64,000 nt of DNA, taken from contig NZ_VWOX01000005.1 in assembly GCF_008629675.1 (NCBI RefSeq), forward strand, positions 311,001-375,000, written 5' to 3'. The translations under genes and the position numbers were made by a program. Under the pieces are notes generated by a model that was not told where the DNA came from, did not search any database, and was given only the letters and a program-made list of their open reading frames with translations. This DNA comes from Roseiconus nitratireducens. Lineage in GTDB: Bacteria; Planctomycetota; Planctomycetia; Pirellulales; Pirellulaceae. Below are positions 17,009-26,303 of the stretch, one piece after another. Each line of letters starts with the position of its first letter. Within the stretch, counting starts at the first letter, position 1.

Positions 17009-18490
17009 ATGAAGCCTTCACTTGTCAGCGCACTCTGCCTCGCCTTGTCGGTGGGTTTGTTGGCATCGTCCGGATGGTGCCAATCGCCGGATGCGGGCTC
17101 CGCAACGGTTCCCTCTTCAGAATCCGACTCAAATCTTTACGAAGCGTCAAAGTCGCCGCTTCTGTATCGCGCAAACCTGAAAGTCGATCTGGGAGATCCC
17201 CAGCAGAACGTCGACCAATCCCGGGTGTTCGCCTATCAGGTTGAACAGACCGATCCGGAAACGCTGCAAATCAGCTGCGAAGGTTCGACGCTGCCGAATA
17301 AGAATTCCCGATCCCTGGGTTACCTGCACCGCGACGAGTTCTTCCGGATCGGTCCCCTGCAGTTGCCGATCAGACGAATGGCGCGCTCGACCATCACGGC
17401 AAATGGCAAGACGATCAAGGCACCTTATTCCTCCTGGCTGTGCGGGCTGCCGATTGATCTCGGTCGGATCCCGTTTCCCGAACTCCGCACCCAGACGCGC
17501 TGGAAAGTGCAGATGCCGGTGACCGTTGGATACCGAATTCAGTACGCGAACTTTCTTCAGATCATCCCGGTGTCCACGACGGAACAACCCAATCGGAATC
17601 CGTACGGCCGGCCCGGCGCCGAACAATCGCCCGAATCGGTCGTCATGGCAAACGTCGATTATCGCAGGGTGGAGTCCAATGACCGCACCTGGATATTTGA
17701 ATCCGATTGGTCGATCGACGCCCACCAGTTCGATCCTTCGGTGGACGTGCAGGGCGAAGGAAAGATCACTTATTCGCCGCGGGAGCGATCCGTCGACTCA
17801 CTTTCCTATTCTTTTCGGATCACGGTCAGCAAACCCAACCGAACGATGACGGTTCCGATCCGGTTCAGCCTGGAACGATTGACCGGTGATGATCTGACCG
17901 CCTACCAAGAGTCCCGCCAGGCGGCCATCGACCGAGCCAACAAGCTGAAGAAAGAACGTCAGGCGATGGAGAATCAATTGCCCGACTTGGATGAGCGAGA
18001 AGCCATTTTGGAAACCTTCCGGAATGGCACCCGCGAACAACAGGACCTGCTGGCAACGAAATTGCGAAACGACGACGGGGATCCCGATCCCGAACTCGCC
18101 TGGGCCATCTATGAATCGCTGCTGCAGACCTACAATCCTTCCTACACCGGTGTCCAGCTGGTCAAACAGCTTGACCCGGACCTGGAAAAAAGTGTCACGG
18201 TGCTGGAAAAGTACAGAAGCAGCTTTGACATTTCGCTGACCGGCGACCGCATCGCACCCGACCAGCCGCTGCAGCGACAGCAATTGATTTGCTACCCAAA
18301 ATACAGCCGCTGGAGCGTGGCCAATTTCTATGGGTCGGTCGATGAAATCCTGGTCTTGATCACCAGGGAACGCGACCCCAAATACATTGCCGTCAAACGT
18401 GAGGACTGCCGCCTACCGATTGACGCCTTTCGTGATCCGGCGCTGTTGGACATCGCCTCCGACGCGGGCGAATCAACGGGAGACAACTGA
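17009..18490 (+). CDS. secreted protein of unknown function
   Basis: A 493-residue protein with a clear signal peptide (MKPSLVSALCLALSVGLLAS, cleavage likely after WCQ or nearby). The first two thirds look beta-rich, without cysteine pairs apart from isolated residues. About residues 295-330 are a charged helical stretch (RANKLKKERQAMENQLPDLDER), and the last part includes LVKQLDPDLEKSVTVLEKYR. No catalytic motif is recognisable. It stands alone on the plus strand: the next gene, on the opposite strand, ends 48 bases downstream. Envelope or periplasmic location is inferred from the signal peptide only. Confidence 0.75.
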   Translation: MKPSLVSALCLALSVGLLASSGWCQSPDAGSATVPSSESDSNLYEASKSPLLYRANLKVDLGDPQQNVDQSRVFAYQVEQTDPETLQISCEGSTLPNKNSRSLGYLHRDEFFRIGPLQLPIRRMARSTITANGKTIKAPYSSWLCGLPIDLGRIPFPELRTQTRWKVQMPVTVGYRIQYANFLQIIPVSTTEQPNRNPYGRPGAEQSPESVVMANVDYRRVESNDRTWIFESDWSIDAHQFDPSVDVQGEGKITYSPRERSVDSLSYSFRITVSKPNRTMTVPIRFSLERLTGDDLTAYQESRQAAIDRANKLKKERQAMENQLPDLDEREAILETFRNGTREQQDLLATKLRNDDGDPDPELAWAIYESLLQTYNPSYTGVQLVKQLDPDLEKSVTVLEKYRSSFDISLTGDRIAPDQPLQRQQLICYPKYSRWSVANFYGSVDEILVLITRERDPKYIAVKREDCRLPIDAFRDPALLDIASDAGESTGDN

Positions 18491-18537
18491 CCCGTTGGCA
18501 AAAGAGCGGCGAAAAATCACCCGGCGGTGACCACCTA

Positions 18538-19305
18538 TCAGGCGAACATCGCGGCCGCTTCCTTCAAACCGTCTTCGATCTCGCCCAAAGGCCAGTATTC
18601 CAAACCGACATACCCCCGGTAGTCCGTCTGGCGGATCGCATCGATGATCTGGGGGTAATGAAGTTCGCCGCGCGTCAATTCGTTTCGTCCCGGATTTCCG
18701 GCCGCATGAAAATGCCCAATCCGGGCAATGTTCTCCGTCGCGTTGCGGACCACGTTGCCTTCACTGATCTGCTGGTGATAAATATCGAAGACCACCTTGA
18801 CCCGTTCGCTACCGACCTGGTCGATGATCTCGAACGCTTCCTGGCTGCGAACGAGATAATAGCCGACATGGTCGATTAACTCGTTCAGCGGTTCGATCAC
18901 CAGCGTCACGCCGGCCTGCTCCAGCAGCGGCGCTGCCTGCCGCAGTCCCTCGACAAGACAGTCATGCTGCTCTTGGCGGTCGATCCCCGGCCGGAAGTCC
19001 CCGACCTGTGAAATCAATGTCGGGCACTTCAATCGTTTTGCCGCTTCGATGGATTCCCCCAGGCCTTCCAGGTACGCATTTCGCAGAGAGGGATCAGTCA
19101 GGCTGACAAAACGCGTGCAACAGGCCGCGATGCGCATGGAGTTTCGCGCCGCCGCATCCTCCAGTTCGGCAAGGTCCTTGTCCCACCATCCCCAGAACTC
19201 AAACGCACCGATCCCACAACGGGCGACCCGATCGATCGCCTCCACCACGGGAACTCCTTCAAAAACCGCATCGATGCACACCGATGGTTGAACATTCTGA
19301 CTCAT
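18538..19305 (-). CDS. hydroxypyruvate isomerase-like TIM-barrel protein
   Basis: A 255-residue protein of the sugar phosphate isomerase/epimerase (xylose isomerase-like TIM barrel) superfamily. Motifs include VIEPLNELIDHVGYYL, VVFDIYHQQISEGNV and HFHAAGNPGRNEL; the Glu, Asp/His and Glu positions supply the metal ligands in this fold. The NPGRxE signature is typical of hydroxypyruvate isomerases (Hyi), which interconvert hydroxypyruvate and tartronate semialdehyde, but relatives act on other keto-sugars. The ATG at 19305 overlaps the aminotransferase stop (ATGA), so the pair is co-translated. No signal peptide, so cytoplasmic, unlike the related protein at 20645-21598. Confidence 0.82.
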   Translation of the reverse strand: MSQNVQPSVCIDAVFEGVPVVEAIDRVARCGIGAFEFWGWWDKDLAELEDAAARNSMRIAACCTRFVSLTDPSLRNAYLEGLGESIEAAKRLKCPTLISQVGDFRPGIDRQEQHDCLVEGLRQAAPLLEQAGVTLVIEPLNELIDHVGYYLVRSQEAFEIIDQVGSERVKVVFDIYHQQISEGNVVRNATENIARIGHFHAAGNPGRNELTRGELHYPQIIDAIRQTDYRGYVGLEYWPLGEIEDGLKEAAAMFA

Positions 19306-20498
19306 GACATGACTGACGCGACGGCGTCACAAAGCGTTTGCATTCGGGATTCACTCATGCCGGCAACGTTGATCCGGCCACTGCCGACGATATAGATGCT
19401 GTGCCGACTCTTCAACTCGTCAACCTGCATTGGGGTGAGCCCGCTGAAGGAGAACATGCCCTTTTGCCGCAATAGGAACGAAAAGTCGTAACCCTTGCCG
19501 GTTGATTCCATGGTCTGGACGAAGCTTTCCCGCAATGCGGTGATCCGGGTCCGCATCGCCTCCAATTCTTCTTTCCACAAGGCGGTCAATGATTCGTCGG
19601 CCAGAATCGTGGCGACGATCGCGCCGCCATGTCGCGGCGGATTGCTGTAGTTGGTCCGAACGATGCGTTTGAGTTGGCTGCGCGCCGCCTCACACTCGCC
19701 CGCATCCGCCGCGACCAGTGAAATCGCGCCGACACGTTCGCTGTACAGACCGAAGTTTTTGGAGAACGAAGTGCACACGATGGCTTCGTCGACTTGTTCA
19801 AGCACCGTTCGCAGTCCCACGGCGTCCTGCTCCAAGCCGTCCCCAAAACCCTGGTAGGCGAAATCAATCAATGGCAGCAGTTGCTTGTCCGCGATCACCT
19901 TGGCGATCTGCTTCCAATCATCCTCGCTGGGATCGATCCCCGTCGGATTGTGGCAGCACCCGTGCAGCAGCACCGCATCCCCTGTCGCCGCGTTCTCACG
20001 CAGATCTTCCAACATGCCCGGCAGATCCAGCGAAGTCCGATCGGCGCCCAGGTAGCGATAAGTCGACGTGGGAAGTTCCGCGGCGGAAAAGATCGCCGGA
20101 TGGTTGGCCCAAGTCGGTGTTGGAATCCAAATCCGCAAGTCGGGTAGTTGGGTGCGCATGAAGTCGGCAGCCACGCGGAGCGCGCCGGTCCCCCCGGGCG
20201 CCTGCAGCACGGCCACCCGTTCACCCGCGATCGCATCGCCAAACACCATCCGGCGCACGTCCTCACGGTATTCCACCATCCCATCGATCGACAGATATCC
20301 CTTGCTCGTTTCGCTATCGATCAGGCGTTTTTCCGCCTCCTTGACCGATTTCAGCACCGGAGTCTTCCCGGATTCGTCTTTGTAGACGCCAACCGAAAGG
20401 TTCATTTTGTCCGGATTCGGGTCGGCATTGAAAGCTTCGGTCAGCCCCAAAATCGAGTCCGGCGGGGCGGTTTGAACGACGGAAAAACGGTGGGTCAT
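19302..20498 (-). CDS. class I aromatic/aspartate-type aminotransferase
   Basis: A 398-residue PLP enzyme. It starts with APPDSILGLTEAFNADPNPD and NLSVGVYKDESGKTPVL, the N-terminal signature of the AspC/TyrB subgroup. CCHNPTGIDPSEDDW carries the Asn of the PLP pocket, LIDFAYQGFGDG the Asp that holds the pyridine nitrogen, and SFSKNFGLYSERVG the Schiff-base lysine. It transfers amino groups between amino acids and 2-oxo acids; aspartate or aromatic substrates are likely, but the sequence alone does not decide. The ATG at 20498 was chosen over a long low-complexity extension. Overlap with the Hyi-like gene suggests the two act on the same route, possibly serine/hydroxypyruvate metabolism (inference). 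Confidence 0.9.
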   Translation of the reverse strand: MTHRFSVVQTAPPDSILGLTEAFNADPNPDKMNLSVGVYKDESGKTPVLKSVKEAEKRLIDSETSKGYLSIDGMVEYREDVRRMVFGDAIAGERVAVLQAPGGTGALRVAADFMRTQLPDLRIWIPTPTWANHPAIFSAAELPTSTYRYLGADRTSLDLPGMLEDLRENAATGDAVLLHGCCHNPTGIDPSEDDWKQIAKVIADKQLLPLIDFAYQGFGDGLEQDAVGLRTVLEQVDEAIVCTSFSKNFGLYSERVGAISLVAADAGECEAARSQLKRIVRTNYSNPPRHGGAIVATILADESLTALWKEELEAMRTRITALRESFVQTMESTGKGYDFSFLLRQKGMFSFSGLTPMQVDELKSRHSIYIVGSGRINVAGMSESRMQTLCDAVASVMS

Positions 20499-20644
20499 GG
20501 TCTGTCGGGTTGCAACCTGGTGGTTCAAAAGGCACGGATCATTTTCCGGTGGCTTGCGCCGGCCGAATCGTAGTGGATCAACGTCGGGTCGGCTATCCTC
20601 TTGCCTTGACACCGCATCGCTTCCCCAACCCCCAGAATCGCCCC

Positions 20645-21598
20645 ATGCATGACCGCAGAACCCTTCTGGCGACCGCCCTGCTGACAGGTGCAACGTCTCT
20701 GCTCCCGCGCCAATCCCGAGCCCAAAATCCAATTGAAAACCGGTTTTCACTCGGCTACGCACCTCATCCGGGCATGTTCAAACATTCCGCCGGGGATGAC
20801 ATCCTGGATCAAATCCGGTTCTGCGCCGACCAGGGATTCACGGCGTTTGAATACAACGGGCTGCCCGGAGAATCGCCGGAGATGCAGGAAAAGATCGGAA
20901 AACTTCTCAGCGATCTGGGAATGCAAATGGGCGTCTTCGTCGCCTACGCCAGCTTCGACAAGCCGGTTTTTGCCCGTCCGAGCGACGACACCACCGCCGA
21001 GATCCTGGCGGCCATGAAGGAGGCCGTCACCGTCGCACAGCGTGTGGGTGCGAAATGGTTCACCGTCGTTCCTGGCAGCGTCGACCAGCAGCATGCCGAC
21101 GGCCAGTGGAACCGGTACGGCGGCCGACGATTGGCCAGCGGTTATCAAACCGCCAATGTGATCGACATGCTCCGCCGCTGCGTCGATGTCATCGAACCAC
21201 ACGATCTGGTCATGGTTCTGGAGCCGTTGAATTGGTACGCCAATCACGGTGGCGTGTTTCTGCAGCAAAGCGACCAGGCCTACGCCATTTGTCGAGCCGT
21301 CGACAGCCCCGCCTGCAAGATCCTGTTTGACATCTATCACCAGCAGATCACCGAAGGCAATCTGATCGAAAATATCGATGCCTGCTGGAGCGAGATCGGG
21401 TATTTCCAGACCGGCGATAACCCCGGACGGAAAGAACCCTACACGGGCGAGATCAACTATCGAAATGTGTTCGATCACCTGCGTCAAAAAGGATTCCAGG
21501 GAGTGATCGGAATGGAACACGGCAACAGCCAGAAGGGCGTCGAGGGCGAGAAGAAAGTGATCGAAGCTTACCGCCGTGCCGACGCCGACGCTCGGTAG
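20645..21598 (+). CDS. Tat-exported hydroxypyruvate isomerase-like TIM-barrel protein
   Basis: The product has about 317 residues and begins MHDRRTLLATALLTGATSLL; the arginine pair followed by a hydrophobic stretch and SRAQ looks like a twin-arginine signal. The barrel carries VLEPLNWYANHGGVFL, ILFDIYHQQITEGNL and GYFQTGDNPGRKEPYTGEINY, close to the motifs of the cytoplasmic protein at 18538-19305. Family role: aldose/ketose isomerase or epimerase with a metal site. Export of a folded, metal-loaded enzyme fits the Tat route, and tatC is nearby (23878-24963). Divergent from the aminotransferase with 146 bases between starts. Confidence 0.82.
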   Translation: MHDRRTLLATALLTGATSLLPRQSRAQNPIENRFSLGYAPHPGMFKHSAGDDILDQIRFCADQGFTAFEYNGLPGESPEMQEKIGKLLSDLGMQMGVFVAYASFDKPVFARPSDDTTAEILAAMKEAVTVAQRVGAKWFTVVPGSVDQQHADGQWNRYGGRRLASGYQTANVIDMLRRCVDVIEPHDLVMVLEPLNWYANHGGVFLQQSDQAYAICRAVDSPACKILFDIYHQQITEGNLIENIDACWSEIGYFQTGDNPGRKEPYTGEINYRNVFDHLRQKGFQGVIGMEHGNSQKGVEGEKKVIEAYRRADADAR

Positions 21599-22082
21599 GT
21601 CCTGCCCCCAGCGGCAACGCCACCCGTTGCCGCACCAAGCGAACTCTTGTCGGGGCATGCCAAAGCCCCGTTTCTCAATGCGGCGTCCGGAATCGACGCA
21701 ATTCTTTTCAGAACTTTTCCGGACACCGCAATTCTTTCGAGGTGTTTCACGACATCCGCGTTACTTGATCGCGACGGACTTGAATCAAAACGTTTGATTC
21801 GGACGTTTTTACAACGTCGATGGAAAACTTTTCCGTCCCGTTTGCGCTCGCCGTTCCCGCAACGGACGCCTTCCAATTGATTTCACACCGTGTTTTCTGC
21901 GGTCGGCGAAACATCGTCCGTGAGAAAACCATCATTGGTCCGGTCGATGCTTCCTGATCGCTTTCGCGTCGGTTGTTCGCGGAATCCTTCCCGAATGCGA
22001 CGTGAATCGTCTCGGTACTCGTGGTGCTCGCAACGGCGGGCAACGATCCGGGGAATCACACCTGATACGAAGGAACAAGGGT
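21599..22082. other. gene-free region with a small palindrome
   Basis: 484 bases between the exported isomerase and the RTX protein. The middle is visibly AT-richer than its surroundings. A perfect inverted repeat, GAATCAAA-acg-TTTGATTC, lies at 21782-21800, about 280 bases before the RTX gene; it is a candidate operator, but nothing ties it to a known regulator. No credible coding frame. Confidence 0.5.
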
Positions 22083-23837
22083 ATGAAACGTCTGAAGCTT
22101 CAAGCGCTGGAAAGTCGTCGACTGTTGGCCGGGGACATCGGCATGGTCGAATCCACCGTGCACATCGAGGGCACCACCGGCAACGACATTGCCGAGGTTT
22201 ACACGGTCGAAAACGAAGTCGTCGTCAAGCTGGAGTCACGTGACAGCGACAACCAGGTCGTCGACACCATGGAAAAGCGTTTTGACGCCGACCTGGTCGA
22301 CGGCATCATTTTCGAAGCGTTCGCCGGCGACGACTTGCTGGTCAATGAAACCTCGCTGGATTCCATCATGCGTGCCGGCGGCGGCAATGACGTCGTGATG
22401 GGCGGAGCGGGAAATGACATTCTGGTCGCCGGCCCCGGCGCCGATGTGGTTCTGGGCGGTGGCGGAAACGACGTGATCCTGGGTGGCCCGGGCGACAACG
22501 TGATCATCGAATCGCCAAGCGATAGCGGTCCTGACACGTCCGCTGAACAACCAACTGACGACGAGACCGAATCTCCGTCTGCTGCGGACGAAGTAAACCT
22601 CGATCAGGAAGGCGACAGCGAATCCGGCGACGGTGACGTAACCGACGCCGCCGATCAATCGGATGCGGCGGCTGAAGATCAATCCGCCGGCGAGAACGCT
22701 GAAGACTCGGCCGTGGTCTCCGCGGGCGATTCGACGGATTCGGCCGACGACGATCATGATGCCCCCGACCACTGTGGCGGTCTGCTGAACGCGGAGGATG
22801 AAACCGACACGACTCAGCCGGCCGACACCGCTGACGCCACCGACGACGATGCTCCTGAGATGACGGAGGTGACCGAACCCATCCAGGACGACAGCGATAT
22901 CGATGCGGGCGAGCCGACCGATGCGATGATCGACAGCAGCGGCGAAGGCAGCGACACCGCTTCGGAAGACGCCGTGGACAGTCCGGAAGCATCAGAAAGT
23001 GATGCCGATCCTGCGCTCCAGGCTGATGCTGAAACGCAACCCGTCAGCGAAACCGAGCCCACCGATGCGGTTGTTGAGCCGAGCGACGAACTCGACGCAG
23101 CGGGTGATGCCGACGCGACGAACTCGCAAGAGGGACTGGAGGAAGGAACGGCTCCGGCTGGCGACGACTTGATCGACCCAATCAGCGAAACGAATGTCGA
23201 CGCAGCGTCCGACGAGGGTTCGAGCAGCGAAGAGGTGCCGGAGCAGACCGTTGACACATCCTTGCCGGAAGCGACCGGTGAGGACGCTCCCGCCGACATG
23301 CAACCGACCGATGTCCCGACCGATGTCCCGACCGATGTCCCGACCGACGTCCCGACCGACGTCCCGACCGACGTCCCGACCGAAGTGATGGAATCCGAAG
23401 TCAGCGAGGAAGCAACAGGCGAATCCGCCGACGATCAATCGACCGCATCGGAATTGGACATCGAATCGCCGCTGGAGACCACCGGCCAGGGTTCCGAGGT
23501 TGTCCAGGAAGTCACCTCCGATTCGCTGGAAACTCCCGTCGCGGCGACGGATTCCGATCCGGTCGCTGATTCGACTTCCGGCGAGGTGATCAACGATGAC
23601 GCCGATACAATCGACGGCTCGCAGGCGGACGAGAACATGCCCACCGACGCCACGGATTCGCAGCCGGTCGCGGACTCCGCCGAGGAAACCGAGCCGGAGT
23701 CCGACAACGACGTGATCTTTGGCGGCTCGGGTGACGACTGGATCTTCGGCGAAAGCGGCGACGACTTGGTGTTCGGTGGCGATTCGCCGCTGGACGCGAA
23801 CCTGCTATCGGACCTGCTTCGCGGTCGCTTGGGCTGA
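22083..23837 (+). CDS. secreted acidic protein with RTX-type calcium-binding repeats at both ends
   Basis: A 584-residue protein, start ATG at 22083 behind an AAGGAACAAGGGT purine-rich site. The N-terminus KLQALESRRLLAGD is the LE-x-x-x-LLA motif seen on many planctomycete secreted proteins. Residues about 95-145 contain RTX nonapeptides (GGGNDVVMGGAGNDILVAG and following), which bind calcium in a beta-roll. About 400 residues of Asp/Glu/Ser/Thr/Ala-rich low-complexity sequence follow, including seven PTDV units. A second RTX block (NDVIFGGSGDDWIFGESGDD) closes the protein. The family is usually extracellular. No enzyme domain is seen. Function unknown; calcium-dependent surface polymer or adhesion is inference. 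Confidence 0.85.
   Translation: MKRLKLQALESRRLLAGDIGMVESTVHIEGTTGNDIAEVYTVENEVVVKLESRDSDNQVVDTMEKRFDADLVDGIIFEAFAGDDLLVNETSLDSIMRAGGGNDVVMGGAGNDILVAGPGADVVLGGGGNDVILGGPGDNVIIESPSDSGPDTSAEQPTDDETESPSAADEVNLDQEGDSESGDGDVTDAADQSDAAAEDQSAGENAEDSAVVSAGDSTDSADDDHDAPDHCGGLLNAEDETDTTQPADTADATDDDAPEMTEVTEPIQDDSDIDAGEPTDAMIDSSGEGSDTASEDAVDSPEASESDADPALQADAETQPVSETEPTDAVVEPSDELDAAGDADATNSQEGLEEGTAPAGDDLIDPISETNVDAASDEGSSSEEVPEQTVDTSLPEATGEDAPADMQPTDVPTDVPTDVPTDVPTDVPTDVPTEVMESEVSEEATGESADDQSTASELDIESPLETTGQGSEVVQEVTSDSLETPVAATDSDPVADSTSGEVINDDADTIDGSQADENMPTDATDSQPVADSAEETEPESDNDVIFGGSGDDWIFGESGDDLVFGGDSPLDANLLSDLLRGRLG
23304..23387 (+). repeat. 12-bp coding tandem repeat (PTDV), seven units
   Basis: Seven head-to-tail units of CCGACCGATGTC. 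Units 1-3 use GAT-GTC, units 4-6 use GAC-GTC and unit 7 ends GAA-GTG. The blockwise GAT/GAC split indicates two successive duplications. The unit is a multiple of three, so length changes keep the reading frame. Confidence 0.95.
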
Positions 23838-23877
23838 AGCAGGCGGTGATCCGCAACGGCGCGGGCAGGGATGCCTG

Positions 23878-24963
23878 TTACGCCGGATCATAGGCGCCGC
23901 TCCCCAATCCCGGTCCGCGAGGGATGAAGTGGCACATCAAGATACCCAGGAAATACAGGATCATCAGCGGAACCGCCAAGGCGATCATGCTGGTTACGTC
24001 GGCCGGTGTCAAAATCATCGACAGAAAGAAGATCACCAACACGGCAACCCGCCAGCTTCCGATGTACATCTCCGTTTCGATCAATCCGATGCGTTGCAGG
24101 AACAACATCACCAGCGGCAACTGAAACGCTATGCCGAATCCCAACGGAAGCAACAACACAAAATTGATGTAGTACGTCAGCCGCGGCTCAACCGCCACAT
24201 CCATGCTGCCGTTAAAGGCCAACAGGAAGTTCAGGACATAGTGAAGTACCAGGAAGAAGGCCAACACGACACCCGAGACGAACAGTAACACGCTGACCGG
24301 AAGGTAGATGTAAACGTACTTGCGTTCATGCCGATGCAAACCGGCGGCCACAAACTGCCAAAGGTGATAGAACACCATCGGTGAGGACAACACCGCACCT
24401 ACGATCAGTCCCGCCTTGACCCAAATCATGAAGGACTCTTCGACCTTCAGGGTGCTCAATCCTTTGTTGTCCCGAATCAATTGCACCTTCGGCTGCAAGG
24501 ACTCGGGGTTGGGCAACGCTTTCAGGATCTCGGCCATCTTACGAGGCTCGACGCGCTGCGTGGCCTCGCCCGGCCCCGCCGGGTCATTCGCTTGGACCGA
24601 TTGCAGATCCAAATTCTGCAGTTCCTCCGGAATCTCGTACACGACCTGCCACTTCAACGACTGTTCGGTCAGGAAGGGTCGCAGGGCTTGGACATCCGGA
24701 TCGTCCAAGTCTTCGTACCCCAGCAGCGCAAGATCCCGCTGGGCGTTGAAGTCTTGAATGGCATCCTTCAGCGGCTCGGCCACGTACCGCACGACCTCGT
24801 TGGCGACGGTCAGCCCCACCGCCAAGCCGATGCCCAGCCAGATGATTGCTTTGATCAAACACTGACGAAGTTCGTCCAGGTGTTCGCCGAACGTCATCGT
24901 CGAATTGTCGAACAGATCGTCCTTGGGGCGAGAGAGCGGTTTGGAGCGAGCCAATGCGTCCAC
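23878..24963 (-). CDS. tatC: twin-arginine translocase subunit TatC with an enlarged periplasmic loop
   Basis: A 361-residue membrane protein that binds Tat signal peptides and exports folded proteins. FGEHLDELRQCL (25-36) before the first hydrophobic segment and LHRHERKYVY (209-218, containing the conserved Glu, E213) are TatC hallmarks; six hydrophobic segments can be drawn. Between the first two there are about 120 residues (roughly 58-180), far more than the short loop of E. coli TatC. The start used is GTG at 24963; an ATG at 24897 just before FGEHLDELR is the alternative. No tatA is adjacent. It lies 40 bases after the convergent RTX gene. Confidence 0.92.
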   Translation of the reverse strand: MDALARSKPLSRPKDDLFDNSTMTFGEHLDELRQCLIKAIIWLGIGLAVGLTVANEVVRYVAEPLKDAIQDFNAQRDLALLGYEDLDDPDVQALRPFLTEQSLKWQVVYEIPEELQNLDLQSVQANDPAGPGEATQRVEPRKMAEILKALPNPESLQPKVQLIRDNKGLSTLKVEESFMIWVKAGLIVGAVLSSPMVFYHLWQFVAAGLHRHERKYVYIYLPVSVLLFVSGVVLAFFLVLHYVLNFLLAFNGSMDVAVEPRLTYYINFVLLLPLGFGIAFQLPLVMLFLQRIGLIETEMYIGSWRVAVLVIFFLSMILTPADVTSMIALAVPLMILYFLGILMCHFIPRGPGLGSGAYDPA

Positions 24964-25272
24964 GGTGAAGGTCTATCTTTGAGGGGAGATTGGGAAAGGC
25001 GAGTGCTGTGAAGGTGAGAATTCCGACACAGCGAGCACTCCGTCGCGCGGCTGGGCAATCCGGTCCGCCCCGGGCGTCACCCGGTGAAAGATTCCAGATC
25101 ATCACCTACAGTTTAAGCAAAAGGCAGCGTGCGGTCATTCGGCCCTCCGGGAGCACTCACCGTTTCACCGCGATCGGCGACGCAAGCGCTTTCAAGATCG
25201 GCACAATGGACTGAAGCCGACCACCTCGGTTTCGTCCGTGAGACCTGTTCCCGTCCGTGAGACCCCACCATC
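24964..25272. other. gene-free divergent promoter region (tatC / manA)
   Basis: 309 bases. A short direct repeat, CGTCCGTGAGACC, occurs at 25233-25245 and 25252-25264, immediately before the manA start. I see no other structure and no coding frame. Confidence 0.6.
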
Positions 25273-26262
25273 ATGACGACCTTGCCACCGTATCCGCTTC
25301 GTTTTCGTCCGCTGATCAAACAGCGAATCTGGGGAGGAAACCGGCTGAGGACGCTGCTGGGAAAACCGGCAACGGAGCAGAACAGCGACGCCGAAAGCTG
25401 GGAGGTGGTCGATCACGGCGACGACCAGAGCATTGTCCAGAATGGGCCGCTGGCAGGCAAGGCATTGGCCGATCTGGTGCGTCAGCACGCCACGTGGCTG
25501 CTTGGAAAAGAGGCGACCGGTGCGGCGTTTCCTTTGCTTTTGAAGTATTTGGACTGCAACCGCGTGCTTTCCGTTCAGGTGCACCCGGACGACACCTACG
25601 CCGCCCGAATGGATCCGCCCGATCTTGGCAAAACGGAAGCCTGGTATGTGGTCGCCGCCGAACCGGACAGCTTGATCTACGCGGGACTGAAACGCGGCGT
25701 CGGACGTCAGGAGCTGGCCAAAGCCGTTGCCGAGGGTCAGACCGATTCCGTCTTGCACTCGTTTCACCCCGCTGCAGGCGACTGCGTGTTCATCCCCGCC
25801 GGGACCGTGCACGCCCTGGGTGAGGGCTTGGTGATCGCGGAAATCCAACAATCCAGCGACACCACCTTCCGCCTGTTCGATTGGAACCGCGTTGGGGACG
25901 ACGGCCAACCCCGCCCGCTGCACATCGAACGCTCCCTGGACGTTTCGGATTACGTCGCCGGCCCGATCGCGCCCCGACACGCCGACCGTTCCAAGACTGG
26001 ATGGCAATCCCTGGTTCGCTGCGACAAATTCGTTCTTCGGTCGCTTGAGCGGGGCGAAGCGGAAATCGCCGGGGACGACCAATTCCACTTGCTGACGTGC
26101 CCTCGCGGCGGCGCCACGCTGCGTTGGCCGTCTCAAACGCTATCGCTGCGTCGGGGAGAGTCGGTGTTGCTTCCTGCCGCGATGCCGTCCTGCAACGTCA
26201 CGCTGCAAGACGGCGACTCCACGCTGCTGGCGGCCGATCCGGGCGTGACGGACAGCGTTTGA
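25273..26262 (+). CDS. manA: mannose-6-phosphate isomerase, class I (type I phosphomannose isomerase)
   Basis: A 329-residue cupin-fold zinc enzyme interconverting mannose 6-phosphate and fructose 6-phosphate. The N-terminal RPLIKQRIWGGNRLRTLLGK and the zinc-site stretches VQVHPDDTYA and FIPAGTVHALGEG, whose Gln, His, Glu and His line the metal site, identify the family. Length matches the short bacterial form. The ATG at 25273 has no strong Shine-Dalgarno site. It is alone on the plus strand and followed by two inverted copies of repeat family A. It would feed GDP-mannose for envelope glycans or mannose use. Confidence 0.92.
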   Translation: MTTLPPYPLRFRPLIKQRIWGGNRLRTLLGKPATEQNSDAESWEVVDHGDDQSIVQNGPLAGKALADLVRQHATWLLGKEATGAAFPLLLKYLDCNRVLSVQVHPDDTYAARMDPPDLGKTEAWYVVAAEPDSLIYAGLKRGVGRQELAKAVAEGQTDSVLHSFHPAAGDCVFIPAGTVHALGEGLVIAEIQQSSDTTFRLFDWNRVGDDGQPRPLHIERSLDVSDYVAGPIAPRHADRSKTGWQSLVRCDKFVLRSLERGEAEIAGDDQFHLLTCPRGGATLRWPSQTLSLRRGESVLLPAAMPSCNVTLQDGDSTLLAADPGVTDSV

Positions 26263-26303
26263 ACCGCCCCGATCCATCAACACGTGCTTGCCAAGCCGAT
26301 CCT

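Noticed and set aside
23304..23387. CRISPR-like or satellite repeat
   Set aside because: The 12-bp units are in frame inside a coding region and translate as PTDV.
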